Source of the DNA: Vigna angularis
Lineage: Eukaryota; Streptophyta; Magnoliopsida; Fabales; Fabaceae
Length of the DNA stretch: 64,000 nucleotides
Assembly (NCBI RefSeq): GCF_016808095.1
Contig: NC_068977.1
Span: 31,397,364-31,461,363 of the forward strand
Direction: 5' to 3'
The notes below the pieces were generated by a model. That model did not search any database and had not been told where the DNA came from. It saw only the letters and a program-made list of their open reading frames with translations. The position numbers and the translations under genes are program-made. Shown here piece after piece: positions 12,261 through 24,119 of this stretch (position 1 is the first letter of the stretch; the number at the start of each line of letters is the position of its first letter).

Positions 12261-12336
12261 TTAGTTTCTATCGAATCTTTTTTTCGGGATGATGAGAATA
12301 TAGCCCAGTCCGAAAAAAAGATTCGATAGAAACTAA
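12261..12336. repeat. 27-bp near-perfect inverted repeat (plastid-type hairpin)
   Basis: Arm 12263-12287 (agtttctatcgaatctttttttcgg) is exactly reverse-complementary to 12310-12334, extended by two further pairs outward, with a 22-nt loop. It lies 30 nt after the tRNA and resembles a plastid 3'-end stem-loop. Confidence 0.85.
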
Positions 12337-12400
12337 GAAAATAGTAAAATATATTCTTCTTTTACGACTTGTTCTACTCAACCAAATATTTATCTCTTTT

Positions 12401-12850
12401 ACTCTTTAGTTTTTTTTATTAATGTTCCAAAACTTCAACGGATCCGGATTAAAAATATTTCGACGCTTAAGTTAGTTTAATATTCAATCGGTTTAGCAAT
12501 TAATGTTGTAATAAATGTGTTGTAAAAGTCTCTATGATCATATATTTGACCTATATTTATAGGTTTCTTTATAGACTTTTGAATATGATTGGTCTAATCA
12601 CAGCGGCTCAATTCTATTAAACCTTATCACTGACCTGTTTAACTTAAGTAGATGGTTAGCTGATAATGCTAAATTTTACCATTTTTTTAAGCATCATTAG
12701 TAGCAAAATCAATTTCTTTCTAACTTATAACTTGTTAAATCCTCTTCTTTTGTCTTGTTTTCTAAATAATTGTGTTTTTGGCTACTTTGATGTAATTTCA
12801 TCAATAATCCCTTATTTTGAAGCTAATAATGAGCTTGGAAGAGTCTCCAA
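12401..12850. other. Intergenic stretch without recognisable features
   Basis: AT-rich DNA; no gene, RNA or transposon end recognised. Confidence 0.4.
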
Positions 12851-12852
12851 TA

Positions 12853-14266
12853 ATGTATAGAGCTGAACCAAAGCACACATGCAGAAACGCTCGTCGCCCA
12901 GCTCACGAACGCTTGTCGCAGAGAGAACGCACGAGAGGACGCTCGCCCAGGAGAACGAACGCTCGCCCTATGGACGCAAAAGTGGACGTTCGTCCAGTTA
13001 GCAGAAGTGGACGTTCGTCCAGCTAGCAGCAGTGGACGCTCGTCCAGCGAGCAGAAGAGGACGCACATCCAGCAAGGACGCGCAGTGGACGCTCAGCCAG
13101 GCAGAAGTGGACGCTCGTCCAGCCAGGCAGAAGAGGACGCTCGTCCAGCCATGCAGAAGAGGACGCTCGTCTAGAGAGAGAAGAGGACGCTCGTCCAGAG
13201 AAGTGCTCAGAAGACGCTCGGCATCCAGAAGTGAACGCTCGTCCATGCTCTGTGGACGCTGTTTTTGCGAGAAGCTCGCGCCCGGGCGCGAGAGAAGGGG
13301 CGCCAGGCGCGACTTTGTCCGAGAGTCTCGCGCCCGGGCGTGACAGAGAGGGCGCCGGGCGCGATTTTTACTGATGTGGCAGATTGAGCTTATTTAACCC
13401 AGAAACGCGAAGGGGTTCTGGTCTTTGGTTCTTTGGAGGTGCGATTTCACGTTTGGAGCTCATGGAGGGCGCGAGGAGCTTGTGGGAACATCTCCTCCTC
13501 TTCCTTTGGGTCTCCTTCTTCTTCCATGTTCCATGTTTGTAAGCTTTAGGGTTCTCCATGAAAATGGAGAACCAGATTCATCTTGTTAGGGATAGATGTA
13601 GCCTCTAAATTCTTGTGTAATTATTGTATGATTTGATTATATATATATGCCTTTTCTATCAATTGCTAGTATTCTTATTTCCGATCTTAAAGCTTGCATG
13701 TAATGGGGACGTTCATGACTTGATTTTGGGGTTTCATGGATTATGGGGACGTAAGATGAAACCCATAACTGAAATAGGAGTCCTTGTGGTTCATTGATTC
13801 TAGGGATGGAAGATGATTCACATGTTGTCTTAGCTCCTAGCTCTTTAATGCGGGTTTGCTTGTTAGATTGTCTAAGGGATTGGAGTTTGATAAGGAAAAC
13901 CTAGGCTCTTTCACCTAAGGGATTAGGGCTAGAGTGTTTTAGTGGATTGACTTTAGTAAATTGATAGAGAGGAGATGAAATTGGTTATACACAAGAGTGC
14001 TTTGGTGAAAACTAACCTTAACAATGTCATTTCATACCATTTCTAGTCTTTTCCATTTCCGAGTGCCTTCAATATCAAAGTCCAACCTTGTAATTACTTG
14101 TGAATTTATCTTTTTGCACATATTCTTAAATGTTGAGTTGTTCTTGAGTCTAGATGAGTTGTTAATCGCACAATTTTCTATTATTATGAGTCTCTTGGGA
14201 AAACGATACCTGGTCTTACCGGTTTATTACTTGAACGATTCGGTACGCTTGCCGAAATCGTCTAAC
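12853..14266 (+). mobile_element. Probable LTR of a gypsy-type retrotransposon
   Basis: The stretch runs from tgtatagagctg to gaaatcgtctaaca. It has a GC-rich tandem-repeat part, a promoter-like part, a 'ttagggttctcc' leader-like part, and an end segment (cgattcggtacgcttgccg) of the style seen in legume gypsy LTRs. Twelve bases after the end comes gattggcaccgattgg, which might be a decayed primer-binding site. No matching second LTR or target duplication was found, so both borders are uncertain. Confidence 0.45.
12940..13250. repeat. GC-rich ~25-bp tandem repeat (minisatellite)
   Basis: Around ten imperfect copies of a unit built on gcagaagtggacgctcgtccagc, some shortened. Each unit contains the near-palindrome ggacgctcgtcc. 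It is followed by two copies of a cgcgcccgggcgcgag palindromic segment at 13275 and 13326. ORFs on both strands here are artefacts of the repeat. Confidence 0.85.
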
Positions 14267-15960
14267 ATTAGCTAAATCTGATTGGCACCGATTGGTTTCC
14301 TCCCAGCTTGACTATCAGTTTGATGTAGTTTGGCCAGTATGTACTAGTCGATTCACATATAATACACAAGCCCCCATACCTTGAGCTTGGACTTAAGTCA
14401 ACAAGCGAAAATGGTTTGTTAATACTAGGTAATGGAAGATTATGTTGCTTCAAAAATTTGATGCCTCATTAATCGCTATATCTATTTAGCTCGTCTTCAA
14501 AACTATGATTGTTGTGAAAGAGATATGATTGTTAATGATGAAGGAGTGTGTCGCCTCGTTAAGCATGATGTCAACACTGATGTCGAATGTGAAGCATCAC
14601 CTTTCCTTTGTCGTTGGATGGTGCCAAATTTGACAGTTGTGGCCACGTGTTCTCGAAAATTTCTATAAATAAGAGTTATATGATCATGTCATTTTCACCA
14701 TTTTTGCTTTAACGCTTATCTCTACATCATTTGACATCCAATTCTTTTTATTTAAGATAATAAAATGTTTGTCATCAACATCTCTTCAAAAGGCTCTTCT
14801 AGTTGGGAGGGCAACGGGGACGCTGGGGTCATCAAGTCATTGAGGGTCATATGTGAAAAGTTTGGCGTCTTTAAATAGTATTGTGACACCAATTGAAAGA
14901 TTTCGGTTTTTTTTAATCGAAGCCTATTAGGCAATTTCGAATGCGTTTTCTAACTAGCGCATGGAATAATTTAATGAAAATATTGGATTGATTCATGATT
15001 GGAAAGTTATCTTGGGACTTGATGTACTGGATGGAATTCCATGGGAAAGTTTGATTGGTTGTGTAGTGTATATACATTGATTTGAGAGTCCAAGCTTGAA
15101 GGAAATCCTAACTCTCTAATAATCATTTAGGCTCATATAAAGTAGAATGAATTATGTGGTGAGAATAGTAGGAGATCCTGGTTTGTAGTTTTTAGTGGCC
15201 TGTATAGGATTAATCACAGAGGACTATACCTTGATCCTATAGAAGACGAACTTAAGGAAGAGTCTTTGCAATTCAAAGGACCTATGACAAAAGGTCAAGG
15301 AGCAAACAATTGGAAGAACAAATCTCCTTTAGGCTCATGATACTCCATGAAGATTGGAATTCAAAGGACATGAAGATCATGACTTGGAGCATAATTATAT
15401 AATATTTTAGGATTTTAAAAATATTTGTAATTTTCTTTTAATGGCAAATAATTTGTTTCTATTTTTTTTCAATTTTGAATTATTTTTGGACTCAATGTCT
15501 TTGGGCTTTCTTTTGGGGTTTCTTAGGTGCCTTAAACATTTGCGCCTATATACAGGGACACCAAATACATATTTAGACACTTTTAAGTCATAATATATGC
15601 ATTTGCATTTTTGAGAGAGGATTCTCTTGGTTCTTGGATTAGAACTATTATTCTTATCAAAGATTAATATCTTTGTGGCGAATCTTCACATGACTTATAA
15701 ATCTAATAGATTGTGGCGTTCTCATCTCTATCGTATTTTGCGTTCTACTCTGATTTACTTTTAGTGTGCTTCTTGAGAATTCAAATTCAGAAAACATCGT
15801 ATTCTTTCTTAGATAGGATTGTATCAATTGATCTTGTGAGTGGAGGGTATCCATCACAAGTGTTAAAGCCTCTCGAAATTTGATATCAATGTATGTATCC
15901 GAATAATTAAATTTAGAATAGTCTTTGATTTTATAGTTTGTATTTGTACAATTAGTTGGA
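14267..15960. other. Degenerate retrotransposon-like intergenic DNA
   Basis: No intact ORF. Around 15210-15330 one frame reads a stretch like 'LQFKGPMTKGQG', the kind of basic segment found in gypsy-type legume elements. The region after 15480 has an LTR-like texture (ctttgggctttcttttggggtttc, cttggttcttggattagaac). It may be the body of the element whose LTR lies to the left, but I cannot prove this. Confidence 0.3.
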
Positions 15961-15984
15961 GTCTATTGTATTAGGATATAACAT

Positions 15985-18900
15985 GTTTTATTGATATATG
16001 ATTTTTTTATATTAGTTTATCTTCTCTTGTTTGTTTGTTTTGTGTTTGTGTTTTTCTTTTTATAATAATCATTTTATTAATATAAGTAAACGAAAATACA
16101 TGTTAAAAATTTGAGGTGTATTCATTTTCTATTATTTTAATCTTATCGATGGGATGACTTTGTTAATATAATACAGAATAAGTTGTTTTCTAAATATTTA
16201 TAATGAAATATTTCATTTTAATAGCATTATACTATTAAAAATGAAATATTAAAAAACCAATCGATTTAATAAAATTAAAGATAAAATAAATAAATTTAAT
16301 TAAATAATAAGTTATTTGATATCCAAACTTATCCTAAAATTTTGGAATCAATCTAAAACTTCGAAAGTAACTTAATTATTTTGACTTTTAAAAGTATATA
16401 TCGGTGTAAATTGATATGAATCGATATCAACTTGCTAAAATCAACTATTTTACTTTACCATTGATGTGTTTAGCAGCATTTAAATTACCGCTTACTAATC
16501 TTAAGTTGTAAAAATTATACTAGAAAAAACCATTTTTATGCTTCTTTTGGAAAATTATCTTGAAGATTCCATTAATTAAAGATAAAATCAAATTCAGTAG
16601 ACATAAAATAAAATAACATTACCATAATCAAGTAACCATTATTCCTAATTACGAAAATAATGGGGAACTAATTTATAATCAGGGAAATCAAGAAACAAAG
16701 ATAAATAAACCAGAATAAATTAATTAAAGCACATTTTCATAGAAACAATCAGTATAAATGAATTAGTTGTAAAATAAATATTGGTTTATCTCACAAAACA
16801 TTCTGACCAATTTATCGTGGATTATTTCAAAATATTAAGTCAAATCAATCAATCTAAGTCAAACACTGAAACAACTTAATAAACACGAATTTAAACATAA
16901 TCTTTGAATTATTAAATAGTAATTAGAGGGAGTTTAGAAAGAAATTGCCCTCTTCTGTTTCTTTCTACTTTTTGGTTTTGATCCATATTGGGCTCAAACT
17001 CGTGTGTTCACTCTGCTGCAGTCAGAGTGTTACTCTCTTCACCACCCCAAGTGCTTCCTACACTTTTACATTATTTCTTTTATTCCAAAAATACCCTATG
17101 TTAATTTAACTTTATTTATCTTTTTTAAAATTCTAAATCTTCCTACACACCCTCACCTGCCACGTCAGCTTTCCCTTTTAAACAGAAACCCTAATTCCAT
17201 CACCACCAACCTTGCCGCAGCTGTCACCAACCTTGTCGCCGACAAACCCTATCTCTACCACCATCAACCTCGCCGTCAGCCGCGAGCCTCCATGGCCACC
17301 ACCATCAGAACTGCAAATCGCCGTCATCTTCAACCATCACCGCGAATCCTCCATTGATGCTGCCAAACCCTAGCATCACCACCATCCTCACCACCGATCC
17401 TCAGCGAGCCGCCTCCGCCATTAACACACCAGCGCCTCTCCATGAGCTACTCGCACCAGGCCGCACCACGAGAACCACTTTTTGTCAATGTCGCACCATC
17501 TACAGCAGCGAGATCATCTTCTTCACCAGAAACCTCCATTGTGAAACCTTCACCAACCTAAATCGTTCCCCTGTGCGAGCGTCTTCTTCTCCATCATCTC
17601 CTCCCTCGCATCTTCATCTTCAACTCTGTGCTTAGAAAAACCAGCCCAAGAACCCCAAATCAAACCCATAACAGAACCCCGAAAACCTAATGTCGTCGCT
17701 GCGACTCGGAAGACCTGCAAGAAGAAACCAGAGCAAACCCAAAATCCAATCGCTCCCATGGCGGTTAGGATTGACGAGAGGAAGGTTGGGATCGGGACAT
17801 CGTTTTCGCCGTTGAGGAGTGTCCCCGATGCCGGAAATTCGCCGAAATTAAGAGGGTCGCCAGAAAAAAAAGAGCGACCACTGAAGTTTTCTCTGATGCT
17901 GGTGGAGGGAGTAACTCTCACCTCTTTCTCCGACAAGGTTGGTGGCAGTGGCGACAAGGTTGGTGGTGATGAAATTAGGGTTAGAAGAGAAAGCTGACGT
18001 GGCAAGTGATGGGGTGTAGGGAGATTTAGGATTTTAAAAAAGAAATAAAATTAAATTAACTTAGGATATTTTTAAAATAAAAAAATAGTATGAAGGTGTA
18101 GCAAGCACTTGGAGGGGTGAAGAGAGTAACTCTGACCGCAGAGAGAAAACACTAGTTTGAGGCCCAATATGGATCAAAAAGTAGAAAGAAACAGAAGAGG
18201 GCAATTTCTTTTTAAACTCCCTCTAATTACTATTAGACTCATTTTTTCGCTTTTCTTAAATTAATTCACAATAACATACATTTTCATTCCGCCTGCCAAT
18301 ACTTCCATTCATCAATTGGAATTTTCGTCAAAACTTGAAAATCTTACTAACAAGGTATTCCATGTTCACTTGCGATTGTACATAAATAAAAAAATAGAAC
18401 AAACGGAACAAAATTGTAGAAGATAAAGTCCAAGAAGTATTTTAAGAAAATACTTTCTGAGACAACTTGGGAAACTAATTTTTGGAATCCAACATGATAT
18501 TTTAATAATTTCTTTTAATAATTTTTTGATAAAAGATTATGTATCATTATTTTTTGTTGGAATTGTCCCGAAAAGTGCTTCTGAAGATTATTTTTCTGAA
18601 GATTATTCCCAAACGAAGATTATTCCAAAACGAAGAACGAAAAGATTTTGATAAAAAAAATTACGTGAATAGTTTAATATATTGGAATGCGATGAACAAA
18701 ATTAAAGCAAATACTTTATGCCCTCAACAGATAGAAGACAAAAAAAACTGGTGAGGATTGAGAGAGGAATCAGAAATGGAGGGTAAAGATTGGGGTTTCG
18801 GTTTATATCTCTTTAGATCAAATGGTATTTTGGTAATGTTATTAGGGTGGTTGTGGGTTTTTTCACCGAAATAGGCAAAATTTTGAATCTACGTATTTAG

Positions 18901-19726
18901 CAAACAAAAAATTATAATTTTATGGAAATAGACAAATCATGGGAACACCGACTTTAAATGAAAAAAAGTCTATCCTTATGTCTAACATATAAAAAAGAAT
19001 AAGTTAGATTAATTAAATTATTAAAAAAAGTGAAAATTTAAAAGGATATACGACTTCTTACATCTTCACTTTTTTAATAATTTAATTAATCTAAATTATA
19101 TTTACTTAATATAAATTAATGAAAATATAGTTTAAGTAATTTAATTTTAATAAATATTATCTAAAATTAATTAACTAACAAAATTAAAAAACAAAAATAA
19201 TTTAATTACAAACATTGTGCTTTTAACAACAAACAAAGAAGGATGATGTGTGTTGCTCAGTTTGGTCAAAATGGTTCATCCTATTATAGATTCATTTTAT
19301 TAATTTAACATGTGATTAGTTTAATTTCACTTCAGCATTTAATTAGTGAACTTAATGCTTTTAAGAATATTTTAGTGGTCCAATTGTGGTAAAGTTGCTT
19401 AACCCATATCGCACTTGTCTCAGTTTTGAAGTACAGCTAAAGTTATTGCTTATATAATATAAAATGAGTTCTTTGGGCTTTTGGATTCTCTCTTTTCAAA
19501 ATAATGAAGATATGACAAAAAAAACAAAAAAAAAATTAGTAGAAATTCTAAATTTGTACGACAAAAGTTGCTGGATAAATTGAATAAAACAACTCAGCAA
19601 CCTGTGATAAAAATTAAACATGTCTGCATATATCATGACCATTATGATTAACCAAGTGAACAGTGGCTAAGAACTTTAAGATATGGCTAATCATATTTAA
19701 CAATGGTATTTGTAAAACAAAATTAA
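15985..19726. repeat. Segmental duplication: 5'-side flank, copy 1
   Basis: Starting at ttttattgatatatg, this stretch matches 59130-61960 (copy 3) and in part 40020-40398 (copy 2). Shared blocks include the 16551/60010 'ggaaaattatcttgaag' segment and the 19219/61440 'ttaacaacaaacaaagaagg' segment. In copy 3 this flank leads directly into the 3' end of the ABCG gene. In copy 1 it is cut from the ABCG piece by the 4.8-kb insertion at 19727. It carries private insertions such as the inverted-repeat element at 16913-18235. Confidence 0.85.
16913..18235. mobile_element. Inverted-repeat (MULE-like) element in the copy 1 flank
   Basis: The ends are inverted repeats: gtaattagagggagttt ... ttctactttttggtt...gatccatattgggc on the left, and its reverse complement on the right (about 18150-18228). 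Homology continues inward through the 'gagtgttactctcttcacc' and 'gtgcttcctacac' stretches (about 180 bp in total). The interior is GC-rich with short ORFs and no recognised domain. I found no clear target duplication. A right-end-only relative sits at about 60870-61015. Confidence 0.65.
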
Positions 19727-21180
19727 GAGTCTCTACACCTTACCAGTTTCATCATGCACCTCCCAATTTTTCACTATTCCAATTGTGTCTTTGTTAGAAT
19801 CATAGAGAATATTTTGATTGTTTTTATCCATTCAACAGTTAAAAACAAGTACTTATTTTTTACTTTTCTGTCGCATTTCACGTTCTGAAATCTTACACCC
19901 TTTCTTCTCTCTTCTCGTGCGCAATGCTCCTTTCATCCTCCCCTCCTCCCTCACTTTACTTGTTGTCATGCACAGAGCTCTCCTTGGTGGCTGTCGTGGT
20001 GAGTGCTTGTAGTGGTGGTTCTTCTTAGCTTGGGCGTCTAGGTTGGTTGTTCTTTCCTTAAGCTTTGTATGATAGAAAGGTTGTATGTGATGATATTTAT
20101 TTGTATGTGTTGTTTGTATGGATTGTTTGTATGTAGTATTTTTATGTGCTCTTTGTATGTGTTGGGATGCATTTCTGGGTTGGATGGGACGAAGTATTGG
20201 ATTTAATTTATTTTCCGTTCATATCTGTGTATTTATGTTCATATATTTATATTATGTTTTTATATTTTTTTTAAACAACTATATATATCAATTGTACTCT
20301 CTCCTTATAATGTAATAATATACACAATTTTCATCCTTTCTTTTCTCAGAGCATGGTATCAGAAGAAAATTAATTCTTGATCACATTCTTCCGCAGCCAA
20401 TTCTGTTACTGCCAAGATCTTCATCTTCTACCTTTTCTTCTTGGCTTTCCTACAATTTCTTCTCCTTCTATGGCTACTCCCTCTGTTACTCTCGCATCGT
20501 TATGTTTTATGTTTTGACTTTTCTTTCTAGGGTTTTCAATGAGAAACAATTGGGTGTTTTAATCACTCATAGCCTTGGATTGATTTTTGAGGAATCTGGA
20601 GGATTTTCTGGAGATTCGGGTTGTGAAATTTTTGTCCAATTTGAGGTTGTGAAATTCAATGACTTTTGCAGTTGTTCATTCTTCTACTAATTCTCAGGCG
20701 CAGTCACATTCCTCAACTATTGGACTTTCTCAAGAGTAAATTCATGGTCTATTGGCACTTTTTCCTCAATCTAATCCCATAGTCACACATTCTACCGATC
20801 TAGTGAGTTCTCATAATGTTTCCACTTCTTCTTAGGATCAAGGTAATATTTATTCCTAATGGATCCTAGACACAGGTGCTACTGATCATATATCTAGTTC
20901 TTTGTCTCATTTTATTTCTCATCATAGAATCTCACCAATTACAATATCACTACCCATCAAGAACTCTTCATTTGTTCAATATTCTAGCACAGTTTCTCTT
21001 AGCCCACACCTTACTTTACATAATGTCTTGTTTGTTCCTAATGTTTTTAGTCAATATTATTTCGGTCACAAAGTTAACTAAATCTCTATCTTGTAAAATT
21101 ACCATTTCTAAATTTTCATGTGAAATACAAGACAAGGATTATTCTTCCCTCCAACACAGAACATGCTCTCAAGGCTTTAA

Positions 21181-21647
21181 GTGATTTTGATTGGGCTGCT
21201 TGCCCTGACACTAGAAGGTCGGTGACTGGTTTTAATGTGTTCTATGGTGCATCCTTAATAAGTTGGAAATCCAAGAAGCAAGGTACTATATCTAGATTAT
21301 CAACCGAAGCAGAATATAGAGCCTTAGCTTCCACAACATGTGAAATTCAATGGCTTTTGTATTTGCTCCATGATTTGAAACAGCCTCTACCACAACCAGT
21401 TCCTCTGTTTTGTGATAATCAATCTACTATACAAATTGCACAAAATCCAGCCATGCATGAGAGGACAAAGCATATTGAAATTGATTGTCATCTCATAAGG
21501 GATAAAGTTCAAGCTGGTATAATTAAGCTCCTGCCCATTTCTACTTCAGCCCAACTTGCAGACATTCATACTAAAGCTTTGCATCCAACACAATTTCAAT
21601 CTTTGTTGTCTAAGTTGAGCATTAAGGATATATATGCTGCAGCTTGA
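21181..21647 (+). pseudogene. Copia RNase H domain remnant
   Basis: The frame shows the complete plant copia RNase H pattern: 'DFDWAACPDTRRSVTGF', 'SWKSKKQGTISRLSTEAEYRA', 'CDNQSTIQIAQNP', 'HERTKHIEIDCHLIRDKV' and 'QLADIHTKAL', then a stop at 21647 just before the polypurine tract. The preceding reverse transcriptase is missing, so this is only the tail of the polyprotein of the deleted element. Confidence 0.85.
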
Positions 21648-21734
21648 GGGGGATATTGGATTTAATTTATTTTCCGTACATATCTGTGTATTTATGTTCA
21701 TATATTTATATTCCATTTTTCTGTTGTTTTAAAC

Positions 21735-21738
<4 letters not shown>

Positions 21739-21790
<52 letters not shown>
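21739..21790. repeat. (TA)n microsatellite in the 3' LTR of the deleted copia element
   Basis: About 26 TA units. The 5' LTR has only tatatatat at the same place. Confidence 0.95.
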
Positions 21791-21792
<2 letters not shown>

Positions 21793-21860
21793 ATTGTACT
21801 CTCTTCTTATAATGAAATAATATACACAATTTTCATCCTTTCTTTTCTCATAACATGAAG

Positions 21861-23030
21861 GTCGATGCTTTAACCACACTGATTGAGAGCACGCCGGGGT
21901 TTGGAAGAAAGGTTGCAGAGCTCTCTGCATTTGGAAGTGCAGTTGAGAGCTCACCGCAAATTGAAATGTTGTCTAATGACAGTTGAAAGTGCGGTTCATA
22001 TCGCGTCGCAATTAGAAATGCAACTGTCACACTTCACTTGGAAGTGTGATTTAATTGTTGTTGCCGCAACTTGAACTACGGTCAATTACAATGCTTTTCC
22101 TTCTTTTCATTTGCTTTAGTATATTTAATTGCTTTTTGAATTTGATTTGTTTTTTATATTTTTTTATTAGTTTATTTAAATATTAAATATTTTGGTGTTA
22201 ATATTTTGTAATCTGAGTTTTATTTTTATATTATATTTTTCTAAATTTTATTTTTAATGTAATTAATTTTTTTTAATTTCAGAATTTAAATTTGTTTGTT
22301 AATTTTTTGAATCTATAATTATTTATTGATATTTTATTTTTCAATATGAATTATTATTTAATTATTTGTTGTATATTTTTTTAGTTTTTAATTCGTTTAT
22401 TAATTTAAATTTAATTTGTTGTGTTTTGTGGTTTTTTTAAACTTTTTTATTGATTTTTTAACAGTTTATTAATTTTTAATTTTTATTATAATACAATAGT
22501 ACATCATTAAGGCTTTGTTCTTTTGTAGGAATTTGGGGGAGATGATTTGAATAGATTTGAGTGGATTTAAGGGTAATTTTTTGGTTGTTTTTTTTAGTGA
22601 AATTGAGAGTGGATTTGGAAGTAAAGTTTGTGAGAATTAGTATAGGATTTGATTGATGTGACAGATTTAAAAAATTAGTGTAATTGATAGAAATTAAAGA
22701 TTCCCCAAAATGCCCCTAGTTATTAAAGTAATATAAAATGTTATTTATTAATGTTATATTTAATTATAAAAATGTTTATAAAGAGACAAAAATTATAAAT
22801 AATTTTTAAAATTAATTTTTAAAATGTAAAAGAATTATAAATTAGTAAAATGAAGGTTAGTATATATATTTTACTAATATTATAAATTAGTAAAATTATA
22901 CCTCCTCTTCTCTCCTCACTCCTATTCTAATATTATCAATAATACGTACTCATCACCACTCTCTTTCTCTTTTCTCTCACATACAAACATTTTCACCTCT
23001 GCATTTTCATGATACTTTTTTTTATTTCTC
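21861..23030. other. AT-rich part of the 4.8-kb insertion
   Basis: No gene. At 22511 the sequence ggctttgttcttttgtagg opens a stretch resembling the end of a common legume hAT-type miniature element, but no opposite end was found. The final 100 bases are pyrimidine-rich (ctctttctcttttctctcac) and look like a plant 5' leader in front of the GRF fragment. Confidence 0.35.
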
Positions 23031-23034
23031 TCTG

Positions 23035-23037
<3 letters not shown>

Positions 23038-23108
<71 letters not shown>
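23038..23108. repeat. (TA)n microsatellite
   Basis: A run of about 30 TA units with one G substitution, directly upstream of the GRF-like fragment. Confidence 0.95.
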
Positions 23109-23880
23109 GGCTTTCCTTTGGTCTACATATTTCTATTTCCCTCTTTTCTACTCTTCTTGCTTGATGATGAATGAGAGGAATAGGTTTCCCTTCACCCCAT
23201 CACAGTGGCAAGAGCTTGAACATCAAGCTTTCATCTACAAGTACATGGCTTCGGGAATTTCCATTCCACCTGATCTTCTCTTCACAATAAAAAGGAGCTA
23301 CTTTGATTCCCCCTCTGTCTTCGAGGCTTTTGCCTAACCAGGCACAACACTGTGAGTTTTTGCTTTTTTTATCTTTCTGTAGAAGAACTGATGGTAAGAA
23401 ATGGAGATGCTCCACAGAGGCATACCTAGATTCAAAATGCACAGAGAGAAAAATCGTTCAAAAAAGCCTGCGAAAGTTTTGAAAACAACACCATCAACAA
23501 ACACAAATGCTTCAACTCAACAACCAATCTCATCAATCACCAAAATCAATACTCTTTCTCCTCTTGCATCATCTGAATCACACCAACACCACCCTCCACA
23601 CTATGCCTTCTTTCAAGCGAACCAACTTCTCTGCGATACTGCCACCGAGGACGAACAAGCCTTCGATCCCCAACCTCACGCCGCCGAGTCCATCGGCCTC
23701 AAACTTCTTGGTCTCTTCCTCCAATGCGCCGAGTGCATCGCCATGGATAAACTCGACTTCGCCAACGACCTCCTCCCGGAGATCAACAAATGCACCTTCA
23801 CGTACGTCCACAACACCACGCTGCATCGTCGTCCTTCTTCAAAGCGTAGACCACCAACCTTGCAACCTCCACCATCGTGA
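23109..23880 (+). pseudogene. Chimera of GRF (QLQ + partial WRC) and GRAS transcription-factor fragments
   Basis: The first frame (to 23337) holds a QLQ domain: '[21 protein letters not shown]' then '[11 protein letters not shown]', the GIF-binding domain of growth-regulating factors. After a stop, and what looks like a retained GT-AG intron (about 23352-23381), the WRC zinc-finger region follows: '[18 protein letters not shown]'. It is missing a few residues and shifts frame into '[14 protein letters not shown]'. The 159-codon frame 23401-23880 continues GRF-type sequence ('SSITKINTLSPLASSESHQHH'). It then passes in frame into a GRAS-type leucine-heptad start, 'GLKLLGLFLQCAECIAMDKLDFANDLLPEI', as in SCARECROW-like proteins, and degrades. 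The loss of WRC cysteine/histidine ligands and the stop mean it is not a working GRF. Confidence 0.75.
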
Positions 23881-24119
23881 ATATGGCACCATAACCATCA
23901 AGCTTGCAAGCTAATTCCTCCATGCAAACTGAATTCACCCATTCGAACCGAGCTCCAACGTCGACAACCATGGAACCGAATACACAGGAGGGCTGGGTAA
24001 CCAAATACGAGCCTATGGGAACCGAATACAGCTTGGTGTTGTTTTTCTTCATGGTAGTGGAACCGAATACGAGTCCTCTTGGAACCGGATACGGATCCTC
24101 TTTATCACAAAAGCCGTAA

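Larger units (their letters stand above)
12131..12400 (+). other. Nuclear plastid DNA (NUPT) covering the trnS-UGA region
   Basis: The segment carries a chloroplast-type tRNA-Ser gene plus the sequence that follows it in plastid genomes, including a long perfect hairpin. The neighbouring DNA (TA microsatellite, legume transposons) is nuclear, so this is a transferred plastid fragment. The right boundary is approximate. Confidence 0.75.
20195..21855 (+). mobile_element. Internally deleted Ty1/copia element
   Basis: LTRs lie at 20195-20353 and 21654-21855, starting tattggatttaatttatttt and ending in ca. The right one is longer through a TA expansion. The primer-binding site tggtatcaga follows the first LTR and a purine tract (gcttgaggggga) precedes the second. 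The flanks cgaag (20190-20194) and tgaag (21856-21860) are a 5-bp duplication with one change. Between the LTRs only a protease piece (DTGATDH, about 20868) and the RNase H end remain; integrase and most of the reverse transcriptase are gone. Confidence 0.8.

Noticed and set aside
12940..13250. CRISPR-like array
   Set aside because: Units are contiguous without unique spacers, and the DNA is from a plant nucleus.
12817..13343. Arg/Ser-rich ORFs over the minisatellite
   Set aside because: Frames are kept open by the tandem repeat on both strands; no conserved protein.
17004..18005. ORFs of 117, 93 and 151 codons in the inverted-repeat element
   Set aside because: GC-rich, low-complexity translations on both strands without a recognised domain or splice logic.
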